Below, in pieces: positions 10,248-20,325 of a DNA stretch of 64,000 nt. Source of the stretch: Trichobilharzia regenti (taxonomy: Eukaryota > Platyhelminthes > Trematoda > Strigeidida > Schistosomatidae); contig OX235270.1 of the NCBI GenBank assembly GCA_944472135.2, positions 57,789,267-57,853,266 on the forward strand. Direction: 5' to 3'. Position 1 is the stretch's first letter, and every line of letters begins with the position of its first letter. Below the pieces are notes generated by a model that was not told where the DNA came from, did not search any database, and saw only the letters and a list, made by a program, of their open reading frames with translations. Made by a program: the position numbers and the translations under genes.

Positions 10248-11372
10248 ATGTTCAACGACTTATCAGCACCATCAGTTTCCACTATAACTGAGTGTGTTAG
10301 CTGTAAAACTGCCAATAACAGTGTAGAACATCTAGCTACGAATGAATCAAAACCGTATCAATATCAAAATAACCTTCACCACCAACTGCACGACAACATA
10401 TTCACCCATCCAAATACGTTCACCATGCACAAATTTATGAAATCATCAGGTGACTACTTAAATACAAATGTTAGTAAACAAAAAGTAAATGTTGAAGAAA
10501 AAGTCAAATTAACAGATAAGTCAGAACCACATAAACGTTCAATCAAATATAATGGACATATTAAGAAGCCATTGAATGCATTCATGCTTTTTATGAAAGA
10601 GATGCGTGCTCAAGTTATTGCCGAGTGTACACTAAAGGAGTCTGCAGCGATTAATCAGATTTTAGGTAGAAAGTGGCATGCATTAACACGCGAAGCTCAA
10701 GCAAAATATTATAAACTAGCAAAACAAGAAAAGGAAATACATCAACGTCTTTATCCTGGTTGGTCTGCTAGAGATAACTACGCAACACAAGTGAGACGCC
10801 GTAGTCGGGCTACGAAACTCAGCCGTAATATAGTTACAACCACTCCTGTCACTGGTAACAGTAATACTAGTGGTAGTAATAGTAGCAGTGACAAGATCTA
10901 CGCAACACATTCCTTTCCAGATTCAGAATTTTGGTATTCCAGTAATAACAGGAACAACACGCTCAGTCATAACAACAGTAGCAGTAATAGCAGTAATAGT
11001 AGTGCGTGTACACAACAATTCCCAGATTCCCATTTGCCGCAAACATTGAATTCGAGCTTCGCGCAAACTTATTCATCATTGAGAACACAATATGAACTTT
11101 TCAATACTGATGCTCCCATGAACAAAGTCGATGCAGCATTAACACCGAATTATAATCAACCGTATAACTTTGATCAGTTAACCAAAATGTCATTGTCAAA
11201 ACCAAATTACTGTCTGAATTATCGTCAACTTCTATCATCAAATGCAGTTAACAATCCAAAAGAACTAAACACATTACAGCCATTCACTGAAAATCAATAT
11301 TCTCAAGTACAATCTTCTCAGAAATCGATGAAGCCGACTATCCTCTACATTCATTGTCATATTCAAATTATG
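10248..11372 (+). CDS. TCF/LEF: TCF/LEF exon with HMG box
   Basis: Codes for residues 1-375, with the HMG box at about 10557-10763. It ends in phase 0 at ATG|GTACGT. The open frame reads on into the intron for 90 bases before a stop. If the acceptor at 10191-10192 is used, the exon begins at 10193 with 18 further in-frame codons upstream of the first ATG. Confidence 0.85.
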
Positions 11373-12715
11373 GTACGTTTATTTATCCATCTCTCAGGTT
11401 TTTCTCTGAATTTATATATTATCAGTATCAGTGTACATTTATCACCCTTACATTCGTACTAGAAGAAATCCCAACCATCTACTTGTGGTTATTATATTTA
11501 TTCAATAATTTGAAACACTCTCTTTAGCAGTCTCCGATGACATTGTTAAAAAAAGGGAATCATACAGGACTGTTGTTAAAACAGTTTCTTAATGATTTTT
11601 ATACAGAAATGCTGAGGGATACTCATTATAAATTGGCAGGATTGGGAGCTGTTTGTAAAATTAAGCTGCACTTGTATGCGCAGAAATAATTTCTCTTTAC
11701 ATTTAACTATCCTTCATCATATTGCCAAGAGTAGTTTCTCAATTAACTGATTACTATCCCGCGTTGATTATCCTCCTTGATGTGAAATTTCTCATCATTT
11801 CAGTTTATTATAATTGTCCTTTAATTTCATCATTTGCATGGAAATTGATCTGATAGGTAGGTGTATGATTGTATGGTTAAATTCTTAAGGTGAATTCCAT
11901 CTTTTAACGATGGTAACAAAAACCATTAAATCAAATAACTTTTAAATTGTTATATACACATATAACTGTATTTTTGTGCGCCTGTAATACTTCTAGCAGA
12001 TAAAGATCTTTGCTGAGATGATTTCTTTGGCGAAAACTATGATGATACACGTAATTCAGTGTTGGTTTCACTCTAGTTCAACTAGCAAAATATACAAATC
12101 AGTCAGGAGTTAATTTCGCATTATGTACCCCCATGAATATATAAAATAATGGTAGCCCATTGCCATCCAGCTTTACTGTTCATTAGCTAACAGATTAAAA
12201 CGACGTGTAGAAAATCCATTTACAGTCAGATGTTCATTTGCATCATTTCACTGTTAACTGAGTTTAAGTACATTTCTGAGATTGTGAGGACTTGTACTTG
12301 GCGCCACGGAAAGTACTAATATAGTCTTTGGCTTGAAAAAATATGACAGAAATCTAGTCACAACATCTTCCTTCAATTGTAGCTATTTACTCAATGTAAA
12401 CATCGTAAATGAACACTCAACCACTTTTGTAGAAGTTCTCATTGTCATTCTGATTCTATGTGTGTCGTCTTTCATACCAGTCGGACTTTCATTTCGAGAC
12501 TGATCACGGACCGAATTCAGTTAGAGAACTATTGGAAGTCACGGAGTGCTGGAAAGCGTTTTATGCTTGTTTAAGACTCGTCATCAATACGCATCCACCA
12601 AGCTTGAGACCTATTTGGCTGAATTTCCAGTGAGGCGTCGTAACCAGCAGGGTTCACCAAGTTGGGTGTGAGGATAAATACTCGCCTGTGACAATCGTTG
12701 GCGATGGATCTCTCT

Positions 12716-12757
<42 letters not shown>

Positions 12758-15700
12758 TGAATCGTCAGAAGTTAGAATTGACGGACCATTGAATTCCGTC
12801 CTAGTGGTCAGTGAGATACGAACTCGCCTTGTAACCTTAAGCTCCTGGGTTCAACCTCTGCATGGGCTATGGATGTGCACTGATCAAGAGTCCCAAGTTG
12901 GGATGAAACAGATGCTCGCCACTCCCTTATTTCCTAGGATTCTCTAACTGAAGTCAGTTCATGATCTGTCTTGAAAAGAACATCTGTCGGAAGGTTTCTC
13001 GTCATGAATACCGATTTCTTCTTCTTTCCTTTTGGACGGCGGACGCAATATTGGGATAGATTATCTTTGAACATACCTCCCTCGTTCATTTCAGTGTGAG
13101 TTAATCAGAATCAGAACAACAAATGTAGACTCTAAGAAAAATTTGAACAATATAGTATGAAATATAATAGAACAATTTTGTGCATAAACCACACAGTGAT
13201 ACGCTCTGAGCACAACTCACTGTTCATATTCATGTCAGTTAACTGTTCGGTAAAGAAAGAGTCATTTGACTATAAATTTTACTTGATTTACTTGATATCT
13301 ATCTGGAATCATCTGGTTTCCAAATGGAGGTCGGGATTATCAAAATGATGGCGATTTTTAGAAATTTCGTCGTACAAATTGGAATCAACCAACATCACAT
13401 CTAATCATAAACCATGCGAAAACTTGAGCCAGATTTTCTTCCTCTGACTACCATAAAACTCTGCTTGTTTGTTGATGAATATCTGTAAAACAGACCGACA
13501 AATATTGGCACTTACTTACAAGATGAATTCTAGCTGATAAGTTGGGAGTCAGATGAACCTACATTTATTTAACTCACCTGACAGCTTTTATCAAAAGATG
13601 TCTGGTGAATTAAACGAAAATGAGTGGGTCGACAACTGTATGCACTTGTCATACAAGAATGAATATATCTTAGATAACTGGATAGAATAACTTATTTCAT
13701 ATATTGTGAGATGTATTATTCAACCAATAATTACCTTAACATTAAGTTTCCCCCAGCTTATTTGTCTGTGTTACGGACAAGACAATCTACCATTATATAG
13801 AATGCTTACTCTCAGACATCTCTTGTTTCCTTCGGCCTACTAGAATTCTGTTATACAATGTCAACCCTGTTGAGATATGTAAATTAGTAAGCACAGCATA
13901 AAAGTGTTGCTCACTTTTTGCATGAATCCCAGCTTAGGACAGAACTTTTCACCTGTTTGTAGGTTGTATTCAGTAAGGTACAGTGGAGAACTGGGAGGAA
14001 GGTATGACAAAGAAATACACTTCAGTTTCATCCACAGTCGAGTGAATGTTAATTCGCAGACACTTCTCATGCAAAACCCTAGGTGATGTTGATGTCTGCT
14101 TAAATCATTATGACTTGTCGGCGCCATAATTATTTTCATCTATGCATCAGTTACTACTAAAGTTTTTGTTTGAAATAATGATGGTGCTGGTATCTCTCAT
14201 CAATACAGCGTGGTATGATACTCAAACTTGTGAGTGCTTTTTCCTGATGGATGTCAACAATACAGAAAAGGAGGTGAAATAAAGTCTATTTTCAATCTTA
14301 TCCAAAAAAATGTCATTCAGCTTTCTTTCTTACAGATCTAATTACGATAAACTTACTCCAAATAAGAAACTAATATTTTGGGAATTAATTTCTGTGTTTT
14401 CTTTCTTCAGAGACGACGGTAGAGCACGTAGATGATAGTTTACTGAGGGATCGAAATGTACCGCTGATATACGAAATTAAGTAAGTTCAAGGTGAAAGTG
14501 TTTTTATTTTTAATCATACAAGTATGCAAATAAATAAGAGAAAAACTGTTCGATTGTATGGGGGATTTCACCATGAGCTGACATCAGTTAGAGAACCACT
14601 GGAAAACCTGGGAGTACTGGACAGCTGTTTCGTCCTAGTTTGGGACTCTTCAGCAGTACGCACCCATCAGGGTTCGAACCCAGGACCTCCTGGTTACAAG
14701 GCAAGCAACATTTTAGACCATTGATCCACTGGTCCCAAACTAGGACGAAACAGCTGTCCAGTGCTTCCAGGTTTTCCAGTGGTTCTCTAAGTGATGTCAG
14801 CTCATGATGAAATCCTCCATACAATTAAACAAAATCCCCACAAAACCGATACTTGAAAAAAACTGTTCATCAACAGACAACTAGCAGAAACACGATATCT
14901 AAGGCGTTCCAAATGTACAATTCTGATTGGCTGTTAGAGACTGTCAGATGTCTAGACCGTGGAAACAATCAATATTTATAATGTCACAAAAGAGCAGTTT
15001 ATATATTTGGATGGTTGGTATTTTTTGACTTCGGTACTGTTAAAAGTTATTGTATAAGATTTGTCTAGAGAAAACTGGATTTCTAATAGCTGTCTTTTCA
15101 AATGGCAAGGGTGGATGCACAGACAAAGTTATATTTGCTTGAGATTTCTTTAGAAATATTTTATTTCATTCAACAGCTTTAATACATGTGAAAATATACT
15201 GCCACCACCTTAACCGCCCCACTCCCCCAGGACCTTGGTTTAGGCTTAGTTTAGACAATATTTTTTTTTACCCTGTTATTACTCTGAACAATGTTTTCAC
15301 TTTAAAAACCATAAAATTCTTCAATTCCACCATCTTTTGAGTTTTATACGATTCAATGACGGTCTTATCTGTGTAACAGCCGATTTAGCTCATAATGAAT
15401 CCAAGATACAAAACAACTGGTCATCGATGTAGTTTTTTTCCTTCAGGTTCCCCAGTGGAACATAGGGCTTCAAGCTAGTGGCTTGAAGTTTCTGTAGCAG
15501 TGTTTATTTTCACAGGATGGGATTGCTAGTCTCATGCCCAACCTTTCCTCTTAACCAGCATTATTTCTGGCTTAGTGAGGTAAAGGAGTGCATCGGCTGG
15601 GATTGAACCCTAGACCATGTGCATGGTCGGCGAGCGTCCTAACCGCTATACCAACGACGCACCATCTATGTACTAATATAATATATATAATATTCACATA

Positions 15701-16690
15701 CAAGAGTTCAAAATACTTAAGGGAAAGCAGAGTTTGTCAAAAACAACTGTGTTTGGTGTTGTTCTGTTATCTAAGCTGGATGGTTTGGTTATCCAGAACA
15801 ACAATAAAGGTTACATAATCAAATCATTCTTATGAGAGAACACGACATCGCCAACAACATCCGCCCAAGATTAAAATCTTCTTTACTATTTCAAAATGCA
15901 ACTGTTTCATGCTAACTGATTCTCAACGGTTATCTAGTTCATTTTATTGAAATCTTAAAATCGCCTTGAAAATGACGCCTATTCGTACTTCAGAATGTAC
16001 TCAGTTACCGAGTATACGATTTTATTTAAAAAAATCTTATTTTAATGTTACCTTTCTTTTCATAGAAATCCTGTCACACCAACAAGCTCTGTAGAAGACC
16101 AGCTAAATCTAAGATCTGACATTTCTTATCTGACAGAAAGCAGCAGCTATACTGAAGAAAGAAATAACGCACCACTCAATTTATGGCAAGATAATGAGTC
16201 TATAGCTCATCAAAATGCCAGTGAATATTCCTGCTATCCCAGTTCACATCTGGGATTCTATCCATCAAATGATTGCTCGTCACCTAAATTTACAGACACC
16301 TTACAACAATGTAATACAAAGTCTGATGTGTTGGGATTTGAATCAATGTCTGAAATGCAACAGCACAGAAATTACTTTCGAGATATTTCCTACCTTCAGG
16401 GTAATCACCAAAACACATACTTCATTAAATACTTTCAAACAAATCCTTATATAACATCGGACGATGCACATCTTCAGTCTAGTTCGAATGTACCTCTGTC
16501 GTCTTGTCAGATAAAGAGCAATGATTCATTTATTTCGCCAAGTGAATCATCGTTTGCAATAAATGCCGGCCAGCTAAATTCAAAGTCTACTGATCATAAA
16601 TATGTTGAACAATATTTCGGTAGTGAGTCAATTCGCAAACAGACTACGAAGTTATTTACACCGAATTCAAACGAATCTTTACTGCTTTGA
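10248..16690 (+). CDS. TCF/LEF: TCF/LEF HMG-box transcription factor
   Basis: Nuclear DNA-binding effector of Wnt/beta-catenin signalling, by family. The model has three exons: 10248-11372 (375 codons), 14413-14480 and 16066-16690, giving 605 aa. The HMG box spans residues ~104-172: [19 protein letters not shown], then [20 protein letters not shown] and [11 protein letters not shown] are diagnostic for TCF/LEF rather than SOX. A basic tail ([10 protein letters not shown]) follows at ~181-190. The rest is Ser/Asn/Gln-rich and disordered. Donors are GTACGT (11373) and GTAAGT (14481). The acceptor at 14411-14412 is needed because the stronger-looking one two bases earlier gives a stop. The start is the first ATG, but the frame stays open to an acceptor at 10191-10192, so this may be an internal exon. 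No N-terminal beta-catenin-binding motif is visible. AATAAA occurs at 17042. Confidence 0.85.
11373..12490. other. TCF/LEF intron 1, first part
   Basis: Intron sequence; no repeat family or coding exon recognised before the SINE pair at 12.5 kb. Confidence 0.5.
12495..12700 (-). mobile_element. Second-type ribozyme SINE, reverse, decayed
   Basis: On the minus strand, a tRNA-like head (GTTACGACGCCTCACTGG-like) is followed by a broken hammerhead at 12546-12591 (GATGACGAG, AAAAC) and a tail with AGTTCTCTAACTGAATTCGG. It is head to head with the copy at 12770-12995 across a TA microsatellite. Confidence 0.6.
12719..12756. repeat. TA microsatellite
   Basis: About 19 TA units lying exactly between two opposed SINE copies. 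Confidence 0.95.
12770..12995 (+). mobile_element. Second-type ribozyme SINE, forward, decayed
   Basis: A tRNA-like head (CTAGTGGTCAGTGAGATACG, then CCTGGGTTCAACC) is followed by a hammerhead remnant at 12875-12925, where the core reads TGATCAAGAG and GAAA is kept. The tail is TTCTCTAACTGAAGTCAG. The altered core is predicted to be inactive. Confidence 0.65.
13005..13603 (+). repeat. Dispersed ~600-bp repeat, copy A
   Basis: Near-identical in inverted orientation to 25430-26026. It contains a shared 40-codon open stretch ([20 protein letters not shown]...) that diverges by frameshift in the other copy. No terminal repeats, tRNA head or known domain was seen; family unknown. Confidence 0.8.
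13604..14410. other. TCF/LEF intron 1, last part
   Basis: No feature beyond the acceptor tract at the 3' end. Overlapping short open frames on both strands near 13900 look like chance. Confidence 0.5.
14413..14480 (+). CDS. TCF/LEF: TCF/LEF small middle exon (predicted)
   Basis: 68 bases between a pyrimidine-rich acceptor (TTTCTTCAGAG) and a consensus donor GTAAGT. Only this frame ([15 protein letters not shown]...) is open, and it joins both neighbours in phase. No homology supports it beyond the splice signals and frame. Confidence 0.6.
14530..14730 (-). mobile_element. Second-type ribozyme SINE, intact-core copy
   Basis: In TCF/LEF intron 2. On the minus strand: a tRNA-like head (GGATCAATGGTCTAAAATG, B box GGGTTCGAACCC at about 14670-14682), the hammerhead at 14614-14659, then the tail CAGTGGTTCTCTAACTGATG. 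It directly abuts an opposed, 5'-truncated copy. Confidence 0.8.
14614..14659 (-). ncRNA. Hammerhead ribozyme, all core positions intact
   Basis: On the minus strand: stem I GTACTG (14659-14654) pairs perfectly with CAGTAC (14619-14614). The core CTGAAGA fits CUGANGA. Stem II is GTCCC...GGAC with a 6-nt loop. GAAA and a GUC cleavage triplet (14622-14620) are present, and stem III is minimal, as in schistosome hammerheads. Cleavage is predicted after the GUC. Activity is inferred, not shown. Confidence 0.85.
14731..14825 (+). mobile_element. Truncated ribozyme SINE with core deletion
   Basis: Opposed copy that keeps the stem I halves (CACTG 14727-14731, CAGTG), stem II and GAAA. The seven-base CUGANGA segment is absent: CACTG runs straight into GTCCC. 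Self-cleavage should be impossible. Confidence 0.75.
14826..15435. other. TCF/LEF intron 2, unannotated
   Basis: No exon or repeat family recognised. Confidence 0.5.
15436..15665 (-). mobile_element. tRNA-headed SINE with RTE-like tail
   Basis: Same family as 1509-1746, reverse strand, in TCF/LEF intron 2. Head: TTGGTATAGCGGTTAGGACG (A box) and AGGGTTCAATCCC (B box). Tail: GCTTGAAGCCCTATGTTCC. The head shares GACCATGCACATGGTC with the SINE at 9400, which has a different tail. Confidence 0.8.
15666..16055. other. TCF/LEF intron 2, 3' part
   Basis: A short GTTCTG...GCTGGATGG stretch at ~15765 is shared with 8850; otherwise nothing recognised. Confidence 0.4.
16066..16690 (+). CDS. TCF/LEF: TCF/LEF last exon
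   Basis: Acceptor CTTTTCATAG at 16056-16065. The exon completes the split Lys codon, then is open for 207 codons to TGA at 16688. Low-complexity Ser/Asn/Gln content resembles the first exon's C-terminal half. No C-clamp was seen. Confidence 0.7.
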
Positions 16691-17440
16691 AATAGTATAT
16701 AATCAATAACAGTTTATTCTTAATTAATCTGTGGACATACATAACACAGTTTGTTTAAATGCACTGATTCAGAGTTTTAATAGAAATGGGTATGTATACA
16801 CGATCTTCAACTATAATTTACTTATTTAATTTTCATTTATATATTTTACTGTTCAGTGTTTGCTTATTTGTTCTTTTTCTCTCGCTGTAAAAAATGCATT
16901 ATTCTTAAAAGGGGAGTTGATTCAGTCCAATGTTTCATCTTCCTTGTGTTTCCGCTTATCATCATACATTTACTGCTAACAGGCTACAAATGGAATGAGA
17001 CTAATCACTATTGTCTGTGAATTCCTACCTATTCTATTGTGAATAAACTACTGAAAATATATGTGCTTTAAAAACACTTTAGAACGCTGCATACATTTAA
17101 GTAAATGGGGAACTAAGAAAAACTCATGTTTTTATTAATTTACTACATGTTTACTGCATAAGATATAACGATAATGACTGTACAGAATTAAGAAAACGAC
17201 TCTCAATTCAGACCCCTGATCTACTAGTCTACAATAGAGTGACTAAATTAAAGAAAGACAGCATTCGATGAGTGATATATTGGCATTTATCTAACTGGAA
17301 ATATAACTTTAACTCAGAAATTCAAGAAACTCATAGAACAACTATCACTAATTGATGTAAGTCTGGATAGTTAACTGAGAAAGCATATAACTACCTCAAT
17401 AAGATATTTATGATTTGCTAACGACTTGAAGAGTATTATT
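16691..17440 (+). other. Likely TCF/LEF 3' UTR and flank
   Basis: AATAAA at 17042-17047 is a candidate polyadenylation signal 352 bases after the stop. No coding sequence. Confidence 0.45.
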
Positions 17441-17444
17441 CATT

Positions 17445-17730
17445 CCCAATGGAACATAGGGCTTTAACAGCACACCTCCAGTGTATTAAGGTTTTCGATA
17501 TCGCTTTCAAATAGCTCCACGACTCTCCACCAGCTTATATTTCCTCCTCACATGATCTCCTCAGTCAGCCTTGGACGCTTACCTTTCGATTTCCACTCGA
17601 CGGCCTGGAGTAGGATGTATCTCAACGGTCGCAGCGTATATTCATTTCCTTATGCACATCTGCTGGGCAATAGGTCATCGGCTAGTTCGTCACCTGACAG
17701 AGTTCCCTGTCTCTGATTCTTTCCTGTCAT
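17445..17730 (-). repeat. Non-LTR 3'-end fragment
   Basis: On the minus strand it ends with AAAGCCCTATGTTCCATTGG and carries the GGCCGTCGAGTGGAAATC block seen near 53120. It resembles the 3' coding end and tail of the RTE-like elements; heavily decayed. Confidence 0.55.
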
Positions 17731-18585
17731 AATTGCTTGGAGATACAAATTATGAAATTATATATTCAGTTTTACTTATACTAAATTTTACTAATACCAC
17801 TATACGATGATTAGCGGTTTAAAATGTCGTGATTATTTCCTTTTAGTAATATTCTACAGTTAATTATTGACCAGTCTGACAATAAACAGTGAAAAATTAC
17901 CCTCATTGACTAGTTCACTCACATAGACCAACAGATCAGGACAAAATCTTACACGGCTAATATGTTGAAATCTAATAGGAGTAGATTTCACAGAATAGCA
18001 ATTGGTTTTTCTTATCATAATGCTGTACACAATAATTATTTAAAGAGAAAAAAGTCTATGAAATTTAGAGCAATTATGAGGTGAAATCGTTAAGATAATA
18101 AGGCTAAGAATTACTTTTGTGGTCAGGTGAAGTCAACTGATAAGGCTATGCATTTTTAGGATACTTTGTTAACATGTCGACAGACAACTTACTGTGAAAA
18201 TTACAAGCGTAATGTGAAACATCCATAAGCTGATGACAATTGCATTGGAAACCAAGCTATAAAGTTTATGAATTTTGATCATTAACACACAAAAAATTGG
18301 TTAGTTAAGATGGAAGGAGTCAGCAGCTGATTACCATACATAAGAAAGCACACTATAAATCAGCTCGGTGTACATTTATCTTCAGCAAGTTATTATTTCT
18401 TACTTAAACGCCTTATACACTTCTTCCTTTCTGAGAAGATACTACAGTAACACTTTATATTCTTGTTTATTCCACTAAAGTTAGGTGCGTTAAAATGTAA
18501 GCTGTTAAGTATTAGGTACATTTACCTGTGTTGAAAATCGATAGCCTTCCCTCTTTACCCGACGTACTACCGGCTAAGTGATGTT
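17731..18585. other. Unannotated intergenic DNA
   Basis: Nothing recognised. Confidence 0.5.
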
Positions 18586-18589
18586 CTTG

Positions 18590-18660
18590 AGGGTGTCAGC
18601 AGGGAGTCAAACTCGGACTACATGGATGGGTGACGAGTATCCTAACAGTGAATCACCAAC
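18590..18660 (-). repeat. tRNA-like SINE head
   Basis: The minus strand reads TTCACTGTTAGGATACTCGT, then CCATGTAGTCCGAGTTTGAC, a decayed version of the A-box and B-box layout of the SINE at 9400. No tail was identified. Confidence 0.5.
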
Positions 18661-20215
18661 ACTATAGGTGACACTGATTCACCACAATCGTTTTGTTTTA
18701 CAGTAAACCTTTGAACCACTACAGACAAGTGAATTGAGGCGCGCACAGTGGAGAACACTGATTTCTTCAAATTATCATTTACTTGACTACAGATTACGAG
18801 AGTATACGCAAAAAACAACAAGAACAACATAATTACAGCTACTTTGAAACTTTGAGTTAAGTTAGTAAGCTGTTTGTTTCCCACTACTGGAAGGCAGTTC
18901 AAGCTTGGATTGTATGCACGTCTTCTATCTCACATACTGTGCTAACTGAAGGTTCACCAAAGCATGTGGGGAATTGTCAGAATGGAAATACTGGATTACG
19001 GTTAGCGAATAATTAGGATGGAAATGCTTTGGGACACAATATCTACTAAGGTGGTGTGTGAGTAAAGTTATTCAGTCAGTAGTGCTGGTGTCAAAACCAA
19101 GCAAAACTTCTAGTAGTAAAAACAAACTAAAAAACAGATATGAGTTATTTACATTTGTTGGTGATTTCGAATCTCCATGAATTTCAAAAAATATTCGTAG
19201 TCAGGACTCATTGAAATCAATTCGCTTGCGACTGATCAGTACAGACGAAGATCCTGTGATCTAGATACAAACAACTAAATGTGTTATCCGTTCGGTGGTG
19301 ACTGAAAGTGGCATCCAGTTTGTTATATTTAAGTTTCGTCAGCCGCAAGAGCATGTATATCAAAGAATGATGATTTTTCACACAGAGACGTAACCGTTTC
19401 CATCATTGTACTGTGTCAGATGAATAACATCAAAGCGAAAATCAAGTTAACATAAAAGTATCCATGTAACAGGCATATAAGTGTGAGAGAAAAAGACAAT
19501 CTGATTCGGATTTGAGAAGCTGACAGCCAGGAATTACAAATAGAAACAAGTTAATGGTATACTATTGACCCCTTATCATACTTTTGTAATCTGGTTTCGT
19601 TTGTTCACCAGTTCGCGCTATATCAAAGCTCAAAAAACTTAAAGCAGTGTAATTTTCAGTTGTGGTCAGTCTTATTAAATCTTTCTGCTTTACTAAATGC
19701 GGATTATGCCTGAAGATAAGGATTTAGTTTCAACTCAGGTTGTTACTCTTCGAGCTTTGATATTCGATAGTGGACGTTTCATCATAAAACCTGGGGACAT
19801 TTTCATTAAGAAAGTTCACTTAAGAAGTACTACTTGTTTAATAACTTTTTTAATGAAGGTAGCATTGAAGATGTCGAAAAGCCTTATGATATAACATTCA
19901 TGGTCCAATATCCAGGCTTGAAAAGAGCCTAACAACTTCTACATTACTGATCGACGAGACAGTCATTGCAACTTTCAGTATAATGGCTGATGAAGTTAGG
20001 AGATTTTCTGAATTGATAATATCAGGAAGTATCTAGAAGTCGGATTGATCAATATATCACGATAATCTATTATTTCTACTTCTCATATCGTTACTGCAAT
20101 AGTGATTTATGTAGATATTGGAGTTAATAGTTTAAAACCGTCTTTGACGAATTTGTAAAACTAATAAAAGAATAATGGGATTGCTCATGTTGGTTAATAG
20201 GAACAAATGACGACC
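18661..20215. other. Unannotated intergenic DNA
   Basis: Only short open frames without coding character; no repeat family recognised. Confidence 0.5.
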
Positions 20216-20219
20216 TTAC

Positions 20220-20325
20220 CGATCCAAGTAGTTTATTGGTAGCGTATGCAATGCGCCTACAAACGGAAGCCCTATGTTCCACAAGGAACCCAAGGGAACA
20301 ATAATAATAATTTTACGAAAACTAA
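20220..20325 (+). repeat. Truncated SINE/RTE-tail remnant
   Basis: A tRNA-like AGTTTATTGGTAGCGTATGC is followed by GGAAGCCCTATGTTCCAC and an AAT-rich tail, a shortened version of the 1509-1746 SINE. Confidence 0.55.

Noticed and set aside
10557..10763. HMG box as a SOX gene
   Set aside because: The [19 protein letters not shown] and [11 protein letters not shown] blocks are TCF/LEF signatures and lack the SOX RPMNAF core.
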